Positions 24,871 through 36,050 of a DNA stretch of 64,000 bases are shown here, piece after piece. Positions within the stretch are counted from its first letter, which is position 1. Every line of letters starts with the position of its first letter. The position numbers and the translations under genes are program-made. Below the pieces are notes generated by a model, which saw only the letters and a program-made list of their open reading frames with translations, was not told where the DNA came from and made no database searches. Source of the stretch: Sphagnum magellanicum (lineage: Eukaryota > Streptophyta > Sphagnopsida > Sphagnales > Sphagnaceae). The stretch lies in the NCBI GenBank assembly GCA_021904315.1, contig CM038910.1, positions 4,340,001 to 4,404,000 of the forward strand. The letters are read 5' to 3'.

Positions 24871-25735
24871 CAGTGTTGTGCGGGTATACATTTTTTTTGA
24901 TATAGCCTAAGGTAAGGGTATATATAAAATTTTCAATTTATTTACCCAATGGGTTATTATGAAAAAAAAATTTACTCATTAGGGTAGGGTTTGGGTAGAC
25001 AAATTTTATCATTTTGGGTACATGGGTAGGGTCTCGGTGCCCTCTCTATCATATACCCCTGGTTAGGGTTTTAAAAAAGGGTAAATAATTTTATCTTATT
25101 CAATAAAAATTTGAGAATTATTTTTTTCACATTTTGAAACTTATTTAGATAACTTTCATAAGCCTAAATCTAGTGAGACAATGCACAGATGTGATGTCAA
25201 ATTACAATAATAAAATTTTATAGAATTATTTTTATTTTTTATTCCTAAAGATACATAAAATTAAAGGCCATTGAATTTAGATTAGACAACATGCAATTTG
25301 CCCTATTAAACATAAATGCAAATTTAAATATCAAAATATGCCATATTATCAAGCTCAAAACATCAACATAGTAATCTAATTGGTTTTCAAATTCCTCTTC
25401 AATCTAATTTAAGAAATTTATTTCAACATCCCTAAAGTCATCAAGAGACCCTATTTCTCAATATTGGACACCTTGCACAATGATCACACATATTCGTGGT
25501 GTTGATTTTAGAGTTAAGGTGGGATTTACCCTAATGAGATTTACCCAACTTTGAGTGTGGGTATTTTTAAAATATATCGGGTTATGAAACAAGTATATTT
25601 TTTCAATTTTATATATCCTTGGGTATGCATTTGATTAGGGTATATTGGTTTTAAGAAAATAAGGAGGGATAAATAAGATACCTTATTTGTACCTAGCAAG
25701 TATATCTGAGTAAATGATATACCCACACAACATTG
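24871..25735. mobile_element. non-autonomous TIR element, hAT-like ends
   Basis: The left end reads CAGTGTTGTGCGGGTATA and the right end, in reverse complement, CAATGTTGTGTGGGTATA: 16 of 18 match. Inside both ends lies a second inverted block around GGTATATATAAAATT (about 24,917, and near 25,600-25,625 reversed). CAGTGTTG-like ends are typical of plant hAT elements. The 865-bp body has no ORF and is rich in GGGTA words. The expected 8-bp target duplication is not exact (flanks ATATGGAC and TATGTAAC), so the copy is old or the ends are slightly misplaced. Confidence 0.65.
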
Positions 25736-26805
25736 TATGTAACTAGCACCAACATTTTTTGTTTTCATCACCCAATTCAAAGTTTTTTTAGGGTTTAAGG
25801 TTTTCTATCTTGGCACTTTGAATTAATCATTGGCCATCCTTGGAGCTTTTGAATTTTCCTCTCTACTCTCCTTGAAGCTTTCCTCTTTCTTTTTCCTCCC
25901 CCTTTCCTCTATCTTTTTCATTTCATGTTTTTGTTGTGTTTATTATCTTGCTTATTCTTTCCTTTTTATTTCATTATATTCATTTCCTTAGTCTTGGATT
26001 CTTGTTGGTGCTTGTGATCTTTGATTTCATTTTGGTGGATTATTTCCTTGGTCTTTCTTCTTAGTGGTGCTTGCGATTTTTTAATTTTGTTATTTGCTTC
26101 AATTTTGGAAGTTGATAAAGGCCCATGGTTATGCTTGAGATCCACTATGTTTTTTGCAACATAAATTTCAATTTTCTTCCCAACTCCAAGGTAAGTTGTG
26201 TTTTCCAAAACCTAGATGTAAAACCCTATCTAGACCCTACCTTAGACCATACTTGAAACCTTACCTAAACCCAACTTAAAGCCCTACAATTCTAACAACA
26301 TCAGAACAACCCAAAAATAATAATGAAAAAAAAGTTAATCATAAGGAAGAATTACATTTTAAAGAAAACAATCTCAACTAAACAAGCTAGTTTAATAGCC
26401 CCATTTATAATATGGTAAGAATTTTCCATTCAATTTTAAGCAAACAAGAAATAATGGCACCTTATAAAAATAATTGTTGACCTAATAGTTGGGACAATTC
26501 CCTTTATGAAGGAGGTGGAAAGTTCAAACTTGGGGAATTACACTCCATGACTTAAACCTTAGACCCAAAGTTGAATCTTGTAAAAAGGATCTCAAGACTT
26601 CTAAACTAGGTTTTACCTAACCTTGGTTTTTTTTCAAATTGCTTTCAAGTTTAGTTCTTAAGGTAGGGTCTTGATTCAAGTCAAGTCTTGTGGTGGGTTT
26701 TGACCTATGTAAACCTACCGAGTATAATTCTTAGGACCACAATATACATAAACCCAAGTCCAAACTTGGTCAAAAACCCAAAATTGGCCAACATTTATTA
26801 GACCC
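25736..26805. other. intergenic, no gene seen
   Basis: AT-rich DNA. The 80-codon minus-strand ORF at 26.0-26.2 kb is Lys/Asn-rich low complexity and is not convincing. Confidence 0.4.
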
Positions 26806-27870
26806 AACCCAACAAGCATTTCTTGAGGATCTAGTCATGTACATTACAAATGGATGTTACCTTGGAGAATCCTTACAATTAAAGTAGTTGGTTTTAAAAC
26901 AATGTGGGCATATGTAATGTTTTCATCTCATCACCAACTAATGATTGATATTTTTTCAAATGTTGTGACACATGCTAAGGAGAAAGATGTCATAATTTTT
27001 CTTGTTTTATGTGTTGGATGCATTGTTTCATTCAATATTTGGATGTTTCGTGCTAAATATGAAACTTTTGTCATGGTTGTGAACAATTCATGGGAGCCCA
27101 CACGTGTCATTGTTAAAGTTTTTAAGGTGCACAATCAGCCATTGCAACCATAGCCAGGTAGGTTAAAATTTTGTTTGATTATTTTGATTTGTTTAACAAA
27201 GGGATTACTTATGTGAAAGACAATGGGTCTAATTTAAGAACCTTGACCGATGCATTGGCCTAAATGTAGATTCTTATTTTCCTGTCAATTATGATTTTCA
27301 TTTGTTGGATCATGTTTTGGCCATGGCATGTCGAAGGCAACCCGTTATGCTATTAATGATCCCAATGTATGTGTTAAATTTTTAATAGTGAGCTTGAAAA
27401 TTGTTCAAACATCATTATAGAAAACTATCAATGTTTGGACTAAATTAAAATTCAATAAAAGGAGGCAAGAGTGAAAGGACTTTTGTATCATTGTAAAGTT
27501 GCCAATTAACATGTTCAAAACTTAAGTTTATGCATTTTATCGTAGCTCATTTTTGACAAATACATAAATCCCTGCCAATCCCATATGAATACATAAAAAA
27601 TGTTCAAATGGATGTTATTTTAAACATTCAAACAACATAACATTCACAACATAGTTGTGAACATATTAACCTCCATCTTAACATTTTTTGGGACCTACAT
27701 TACTACCAAAGCACATAACATGTTGACAATCATGCTTGACCCTTGGTTCAAGAATTTGAAGATTGTGTCAGACTTTGTGGGTGATTCAGTTGCCTTTCAA
27801 GTTATTGCAAAATATGACAATTAGATAGTTTATCTTCTTTTTGTTGTAGGTGTTGTTCCACTTGAATGGA
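26806..27870 (+). pseudogene. eroded hAT-family transposase
   Basis: Plus-strand translation in mixed frames follows a plant hAT transposase in order: FLEDLVMYITNG (near 26,820), NIWMFRAKYETFVMVVN with WEP (near 27,035-27,100), ITYVKDNGSNLRTLTDALA (near 27,205-27,260), then AHNMLTIMLDPWFKNLKIV and DFVGDSVAFQVIAKYDN (near 27,710-27,820), followed by a stop. Same family as the relic at 48.1-50.5 kb, which shares the AHNMLALMLDP motif. The N-terminal zinc finger and the C-terminal dimerisation domain are not seen. Stops and shifts make it inactive. Confidence 0.8.
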
Positions 27871-30859
27871 GTGAAAGCATTGCAATAGATGATCCAACAC
27901 CAAATAAAAACATGATGATTTCTTCTTTGGCAAGTTTTTCGTAACGAGGATACAATTTTGTCATCATTAAAGTGTAAGGTAAAGCTTTAGAAACCAAAGT
28001 TTTAAAAGACATGAAGACAACCCATGGATGAAAAAAAGAAAACTGTGTAGATGTACGGGTGTAGGGTGATGGAAGTAGTGGGTAGCAAAAACAAGACAAT
28101 GCAAATTTAATAACAATAGGTGGGAAAACGTTTTGGGCAATGAGGATAAAGTTGCACCAAATTAATAGCAGTAGGAATAGGGCAACAAAAATATTGGGCA
28201 ACAAGGAAAGAGTTGTGTAAATTTAATAGTAGTAAGTAGATGGATGTACATGTGTAGGGTAGCAAGTATGAAAAAGAAAACCCTAGTGGGAAGGAATGGA
28301 ATTATGTTTTTTACTAATCTCAATTAAAAATAATCAAAGTCATAATTTCACTCCTACATTTTAAGAGGAAAATTTGCTAAATAACAATCACTCATTTTAG
28401 CTTGAGAAAAGGGGTGAAATCTTTATAAGTGAGTTGCAATTATTCCATTAGTATCTTATGCAAATTGGTGAAATTGAGAACCTTTTGCTTTGATGGGCAA
28501 AACATGATAAGCAATTTCCAAATGTATCATATTTTACACATAAAATGTTTGTCATTGTAAGAAAAAAATCAAGACAATACATATTTTTAGCACATTGTTA
28601 ATGTGACCACCAATATCCAACAATCTAGGTTTGACATTGAAATTTTAGATCACTTTGTCTTGATTATAGAAAAATTGGTCTAAATGATGTTCATGTTGGG
28701 TGTAGTGATGGAAAAGCAAAGCACATCCATGATTTTATTACATTTGAGTAAATCATGATTAAGGATTATACTAAGTTAATAGAAGAACAATATTTATTTG
28801 AATAAAATAAATCATAAAATTTTGGTAGGTCAACAATTTTTGATGTGTCAATATATTGTAATTGTTGTGTTTTTTATTTTGGTGCATGTATATTACAAAG
28901 GTTCATGCTAATGTTTTGTTACCCTTGGAACTTGTAGCTTATCCTTTTGTTGGTTTTGCAAATAGGGCAAAACAACATCATTCATGGAATATGAACACAA
29001 TAAAGCTTAACAATGGGTTGGTGAAGGTGAAGTAATTTGCAAAGGTGACACATAGGTTTTTGGAAAAACATTTGATAGTATTTTTGTTTTCTTCTTTTTC
29101 TTTATGCAATAATTATAATGGTGTTAAAACTATTTTAATAACATTTTGAACACTAGTAGAAAATGATAAACATTTTGATGCATTTGGGTCGATTGTGGAC
29201 TATTATAGAAATGTGTTGGGGGGGGGGGGGGGGGGGTGAATGCATGTTATGGTGTAAATAAAAAATTGTCATAATTTGAAAGTTTTTGATACTTCTAGAA
29301 CTTTGACATATCATGGTGGAGGTTTGGAAAAGATTTTGTAACTAATATTTTCAATTAATGGTGGTTTAAATTTCAATATATCATTGTATCATGAAATTGA
29401 AGCAAACATGAACAAATTAATTATTATTTGTAGGACATTTTCATTTTGCAATAGCCTTGTTAGAGTGTTGCAATTTTAAGAAAGCACTATGAAGGACTAG
29501 ATTTAATGGTAGTTTATTCATGAAATTTTACACATGTAAAAAGACAACCATGAAGAAGAATCTTCTTCATTAAAATTAACAATTTCTTTTTAAGTTGTGA
29601 AGTTCATATCAAAGTTTTTAAAAACAATTGTTACTACATTATGTTATAATATGATGAAAATTGTGATCTTCTTAAGTTGTAAAATGTTCTTCCATTGAAA
29701 ATGTAAATGGGTTAAATGTTTTTTTTACCATTTTACATAAAAAGAATGGATTTTCAAAATTAATAAAAAAATGGTAATTTATTGTAAAATAGGGTTTCTA
29801 AATCAATGTTTATAAAATTATTGGTGTATTTTTACAAAATGATACAAATATCAATCAATTGCATATTGATGGGTTTTATAACTCATTTTATGTTTGAAGT
29901 TCAAATTACCTACATGTGATCTCTAAAAAACTTCAAAATGAGTGAAATCTTACATGTTATTATTATTTATACTATATGCAATCCTAGGTTTCCTTAAAAT
30001 TGTCTACACCATACCATGCATATACTTGGGGCCTTATTGTGATGTTCATGAATTGTTTGTTGTGTATGAAATTTTGGGTTTGGGTTTTATTATAAATTAT
30101 TTCTATGTAAATGAGTTTAAATAGAAACTCAAGAAATATTTCACAACTATGCATATGTGATTGGGTGTAAACATAATAAAGTAGAAAAAAATTACTTTGT
30201 CAAGGTTGGATGTAAATAAATTGAAAGTAACAACAAAGCCCATGATCAAATTATTACACATTGAATTTTTTTACATTAATGATAAAAACAACATAACTTT
30301 TCATTATTGTACATTCATTTTCAAATTTTGCATTGTAAAAGTAGGTTGAAAATAAGGTTTTTCAAAACACACCTAACTTTGTAGTCTACTTTTTATAGTG
30401 AAGTTTTTATGTAAAATAGGTGTGAAGTAGGTTCTAATAAATAAAAAATAAAAAACATTTTTGCACTAAATCAATATTTGTCCAAGTTCACTTTGTGTTT
30501 CATTAAATTTTGAATGAACTTGAACAAATTTACAATGGTGAAGGTGGTTAACCCCCTGATGAATGGGGATTAATTGTTATAGATAAATGAGTTCACTAAT
30601 CAAATTCACTAATAATCAATTCACTAGGTTAGCCTTTTAGTTCATAGTTAAGCAAAACATTTAAGAACCCAAAATTAAGCTAAGCACCTAGGAACCCAAA
30701 CTAAGCTACTTAAAGCACATAAGTCCACCAACTTAAGGTGTAAATGTGAAAGTTTAAACTCTTCATTTCTCCGCACTTGTTTAAGGGGCAAGTCCGTAAC
30801 CATTGGATCATTATTTAAATAAGTAATATGATTTATCACTATATATTATTACGCACATT
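27871..30859. other. AT-rich intergenic stretch with a G homopolymer
   Basis: No coding or RNA gene was recognised. A run of 19 G lies at 29,218-29,236 in otherwise AT-rich DNA. Confidence 0.45.
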
Positions 30860-31720
30860 CTTTTCCTCACCTACTTAAGTTACCCAAGTCTATGTGCAGG
30901 TTACCATAGGTTAAGTTGATAGCCTTATCTTAAAGGTTATTTTTAGGTTAGCATAAATTATTATATGTTACCCAAATCTATGTGTGGGCTATCATAAATT
31001 AAGTTTTTACGCTAGTCCTAGGCTATTCCTAAGTGTATGTCACCCTAAGCTATTTTTAGGCTACCATAGGCTAGGATGTTAAGCTAGTTTTAGCTAATTT
31101 TAAGCTATTGTACATAGGCTATTCTAGGTTATTTTTTACTATTTCAAACTATTTTTATTTTAATTTATTTTAAGATATTCAATCTAAGGATATTTTTAAT
31201 TATTCCACTTTTAGATATTTTAGGTTATTATATCTTAGGTTATTCCACCTTATATTGTTTTAGGCTAATCTACTCTAGGCTATTTCACCTTAAACTATTT
31301 AAAATTAAACCACTCTATGTTTTTCTTGGCTATTCTAGGCTATTTCACCTTGAACTATTCTAAATTAAACCACTCTATGTTTTTCTTGGCTATTTTAGGT
31401 TATTTCACCTTTTGTTATTTAAATCTAAACTACCTTAAACTTTTTTTGCTTATTATAGGTTATTCCACCTTAAGATATTTTTTATTATTTTGAATTAATC
31501 CATTTTAAATTATTTTAAATTATTCTACCTTAGACTATTTTCAACGATTTTAAACTATTCCATCTTAGGCTATTATAAATTATTATACCCCAAATTGTTT
31601 TAAGTTATTACAAGGTATTCTACTTTAGGTTATTATGGGTTATTTTGTCATAAAATATTATAAGTTATTTTACCCTAAGTTATTATAGGTTATGTAATCT
31701 TAGGATAGGGCACAACTTAA
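30860..31720. repeat. degenerate AT-rich satellite-like array (TAGGCTATT/ACCTTA words)
   Basis: The segment is built from variants of TTAGGTTATTCCACCTTA and TTAGGCTATTTCACCTTA with spacing of about 20-65 bp. Two adjacent units near 31,265-31,400 are nearly identical over about 60 bp (they share AAACCACTCTATG then TTTTTCTTGGCTATT). No ORF. Confidence 0.7.
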
Positions 31721-32329
31721 TGTATAATAATATTAAATAACCTAAAATAATGTAGGGTATAACATACAAGGCAAACCTATCTTTAGATGGTACCATTAAA
31801 AATCACCTCCCCAAAATCTAAGGAAACATGGACCCAACTTAATTTAATTTAATTTTAAAAATATTTTATAATTTTAGAAAATTTGTTGACTTCCACCACA
31901 TGGATTTGTGTACCTTATAGAAAAATTGTAAACACCCACATAACCTACAAAAGTTTTTAAAAAATGTTCTTGAAATGTTTGTGAGATTCCGAATCCCATA
32001 TCATTAAGTGTCAACTTACACCATTATTAAATAAATAAATAAATAAATATTTTTATCAACTATAATCACTAGGGTATGATTTTAATTTTTTCTTGAAACA
32101 AAAAAGTGGGAATTATTACAAATTTGTAAACATGAATGCAATGACCCTTTAAAACTTCCTAGTCCTAACCTTTGAAAATTGTTTTTTAAATTATGGTTTT
32201 TTTAATTCACTATTTATTAAGTAAATAAAAAAAAGAATGATTGTAAGCCTTCTTAGAAATTAAGAATGTAAAAAATGAAAAAAAAAAAATTCTTTTTGTG
32301 TTTCGGAATAAAGGAATCCAAAGTGTTAT

Positions 32330-32540
32330 TTTCTTGAATTTAAAATGGATGAACCTATAATAAATGAAAATCATTTATAATATTCTAAGCTGGAATAACT
32401 TATAATGGATGAAACTATGATAAATGAGAGTGATTTATAATAACCTAAGGTGGAATAACCTAAAATAACATAAAATGGATGAACCTATGATAAATGAGAA
32501 TAATTTATAATAGCTTAAGGTGGAATAACTTATAATAGTA
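32330..32540. repeat. inverted-orientation copy of the satellite-like words
   Basis: Here the same words appear as reverse complement (CCTAAGGTGGAATAACCTA) together with three repeats of ATGGATGAACCTAT or ATGGATGAAACTAT plus ATAAATGA at about 60-bp spacing. With 30,860-31,720 this makes a loose inverted arrangement around a roughly 600-bp centre. Confidence 0.6.
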
Positions 32541-32723
32541 AAAAGTTTGATAATAAAATAACTTAAAATAAATTATGATATAATAAGCTAAATTATTTAA
32601 AGCAACAATAACAAAAGATTATCAAAAGATTACTATAATGAGTTATTTCAATTAATATTGAATTATATCAATTAGTAATGAAACATGATTACATAATGAT
32701 CCTATAGGGACATAACTTTATAC

Positions 32724-32799
32724 AAATCACTATGAAACTTTTTAAATGAAATAGGTTTATTTAAAAACCTATTTCATTTAAAAAGTTTCATAGTGATTT
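32724..32799. repeat. perfect 35-bp inverted repeat (hairpin)
   Basis: Arms 32,724-32,758 and 32,765-32,799 are exact reverse complements with a 6-nt loop (ATTTAA). Nothing coding is nearby. In DNA it could extrude a cruciform; in RNA it would form a 35-bp AU-rich stem. Confidence 0.95.
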
Positions 32800-33780
32800 A
32801 AGTTAATGAACTACACCCATTTTTTGATTAATGTTGATAGGCACTTCATAAATATAATAAGTTTATATTCTAATTAAATATATACATATTCAATTGAGTA
32901 TTTTGTGTTAATGTATCACAAACATTAATTTTTTGTCTTGTTTGGAATTTATTTTTGACCTACATTTAGGTTCATTTGTTTATAAATTTTTACAAGTAGA
33001 TTTTCATTAACTTAATACAAGATCACTTATTATTATTATTATTATTATTCTACTTCCATCCATTTCAATGTTATTGTTGTATTTTTATATGCATGATACA
33101 TGATAAAAGTGGAGACACTCACATTTTGTGTGTATTTTACCATGTTTTCACCAAATTGTAAGTTGTAAAAAATGTTGGTGAAGCATTTTAGGATTTTGAT
33201 TGTATGTCCAATTTGAGCATTATGTCATAGCTATGAATTTGTTAGCTATAGGAAATTTAATGATTATGGCAGTCGATCCAATTCATTGGTTTTGGATGCA
33301 CACATGATTCACTCAAACACATAATTGCATTCTATTGAGATTATGGGATGATGTATGGCTATGAATGAGCCTATTAAATATTGTACCAAGAGAAAGTGTG
33401 TATGCATGGCATTTCCATGAACAATAAACAAACATTTTTTTCCCCCATCTAATAAAAACCCTAAATTAGAATCACCTTCTTTTATAAAAATGAATATCGC
33501 AATACTTGAAGTTTTTCTTTTTTTCAGAAGGCAATATGAACCTTATATGCAACCAAAACATATTGAGAACCTTATCCAAGAGTTTCATCTTTTAATAACA
33601 AAATTCTAACCTTGGACTAGTGGTTCATTTCAAAAATAGAGAATCGGACAACATTGGTTTAGGTTGCCTCTGCAACAAAGAGGTGGTTTATGATACCTAT
33701 CAAGAGCAATGCACATAGATGGAGAATGAGATTGGATTATGTGCAACTACTTTCGTTGGTTTCTGAAGCATTTGTCTTTG
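32800..33780. other. AT-rich intergenic, no gene seen
   Basis: A short TTA trinucleotide run lies near 33,028-33,049. No recognisable gene. Confidence 0.45.
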
Positions 33781-36050
33781 GATAAGTGAGGCAGATTACC
33801 TCTTTGGAAGTTCATGAATATGAGATTTCCATGCATTCATCACTGTTGCTCAGTACACAGTACAATGCAATCTCCCTGTTGAAAGTCCAGGTTGCAACTT
33901 GCAGCTCATCTCTTGCTGCAATAGAGACTTTGGACCCACCAACAACTCCATGGTACATCCCATGTTTGCATGGTTGAAAATCCAGGTGTCAACTTGCAAC
34001 TCATCCCTTGTTGCAATACAGCCTTGGCCTAACCAGCAACTCTGCAGTCCGTCCATGTGCCTCACAATCCCTGAGCATGAATACAGTGAAAGCATTGGTA
34101 AGAAAGACCGTACCTCAGTAGGACAAGAGCATGTTACATGGCAAGAACTTAGTCTTTCCTTATTTGCCCAAGCCCCACATACTACATGTAGGACACCAAA
34201 TTTCACTGTACCTGTTGAAGCCAATGTTTGCTCCACAGTGCAAAGGGCAAAAACAATAACAAGAAAGCACAAAATGGCTGGAATCCTGTGAAGAAGGCAT
34301 CCATAAATCAAACCTGAACATTCACTACTCACACACATTCTACCCTTTCTTCTATCACTCAAACTGGGATATCTGAAATTCTGAGGTCTAGCATTAGCCA
34401 AAGATTGATCACATTATGCTTACAAAAACTATTTTATTGAATTCAGATCAGATCATCCTGATTCTGTTTGGTGTCCAAAGAATTCACCAAAGCAAAAGAA
34501 TGAAATGATAAGCTGATTTCAAAAGGGCAGTACTCCTAGCACCATGAAAGATAGATGATTTTAGAATCAGAGATCTCAAAGAGTTTAGACTGTTTCTGAA
34601 AGACAATAGATTGAGTAGTGAATGACCCAATCTATTTTTCCATGCATTTCCTGAGGCTACAGATTGACTTATGAGCTGAAATATGTTTGCATGGAAGAGA
34701 GGCAGTCTCCATTTTGTTGCCAATGGTTTGTAAAAAATGTGAAACATATCTCCTGAATTGTAAGCAAAGGCTTAGCCAACACCCGATGTCAACATGAAGA
34801 ATTACAAATGACTCACAGTTTTGTACAGTTTGCAGCCCCACCATTGTGTCATCCCCTCCCTCAATTGATGTAGGGCATGAAATTGTAAGGTCAAGGTTAA
34901 CAGCAATTGCAAGGGGTCACAGAGTGCAGGCTGCACAAGGTTGAGGTCAGCAATTGGAAGATGTTCAGGTCAGGGTAGGTTGAGAGCTCTCTATCCCTTC
35001 TGATGTGCCATTTACAAATCTACACTTCAGAAAGAGCCACATTTCCATTGTGCTATCCATTGGGCCTGCATTTGATCAGTCCTGTTCAACAACTGATGGT
35101 GAACAGGATTTAACAATACCTTGAAAGTAGGGTTGGAGTCACTCAAACATGTAGGCTATCTTCTACAGTTTATCAGTGACCCTAAATCAACAATTCAAAG
35201 ACAAAAATCTGATCCATCTGTGTCCTTGAAAGAGAAAAAGGAAATCCCACCTTGCCAAATAGTGAGAGAAAGACACAACATTCACTGTGTGGAGAAACCA
35301 CAGCAATATCATTACTATGCTAACCTGTGCATAAAGCTTGAGATGGCATTGAGAGTTGCAAGATTTGCTCTCATAACCAAACTTTCAACAACATATCAAG
35401 CTTTGTTATCTGAAAAAAATTTGGATTGAGGACAGACAGATTTACATGTTAGTACACTTGTTGGATGTATGAGCTGCTGTTGGCATGAGCATGGTTATGT
35501 ATTGCATTGCTTATGTACACTCACAATGATTCAAGAGACATATAGAAGAATTACTAACCTGCACTTTGTGTTGGACCTCGTCATCTGCTAGAGCTTGGGA
35601 ATCCAATAATATTTTGTTCCCCTTTCTTACTGTGAGGGGCTTCAGCAGTACTTCTTCAGGGAAGGTCCTCATGAGGACCTCATCCAGTCTATTTCACAGT
35701 GAACTTGCAGTCCTCTCATGATTTCTAGACTGCTTCTCAAAATGCTTTGCAAGAGATTGGAAACACAAAAGCATCTGTAATTTAGCAATAGGATAGTATC
35801 CCTACCAGAACTGGGTTGCTGCAATGAAGGTACAACAAGTATGAGAGATGCACAGGCAGCATGGCCCAATGCCTCCTTGCATTCTATTTCTGCTGACTCT
35901 CCACTACTACAAGACCAAAACTCATCAAGTGCGCCTGAAAACTGTATTCACAAAAATTGGTGGGCACTTGAGGTCCACAGTACCTGGCTGTTTCATTCTG
36001 CATTGAAGGAAGGAGGTGGGTGTTTGGGACTGAAGTTCTATAGTACTTAT
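33781..36050. other. gene-like but unassigned region
   Basis: Base composition shifts towards that of genes. On the minus strand near 34,215-34,290 a short stretch encodes a hydrophobic signal-like segment (AILCFLVIVFALCTVEQTLA). It is bounded by a possible acceptor (TTCTTCACAG) and donor (CAG/GTACAG). I could not extend it into a protein. ORFs on both strands up to 183 codons show no known domain. It may be a decayed gene, a non-coding transcript, or the 3' flank of the minus-strand gene at 36.05 kb. Confidence 0.3.
33881..34047. repeat. imperfect tandem duplication, about 75-bp unit
   Basis: Two neighbouring segments (33,881-33,956 and 33,973-34,047) share GTTGAAA-TCCAGGT, CAACTTGCA-CTCATC and TTG-TGCAATA in order. 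The copy spacing is about 92 bp. It lies in the unassigned gene-like region. Confidence 0.6.

Noticed and set aside
33850-34401. 183-codon minus-strand ORF
   Set aside because: It has a signal-like hydrophobic piece, but the rest overlaps a tandem duplication and shows no domain; it is described only as an unassigned region.
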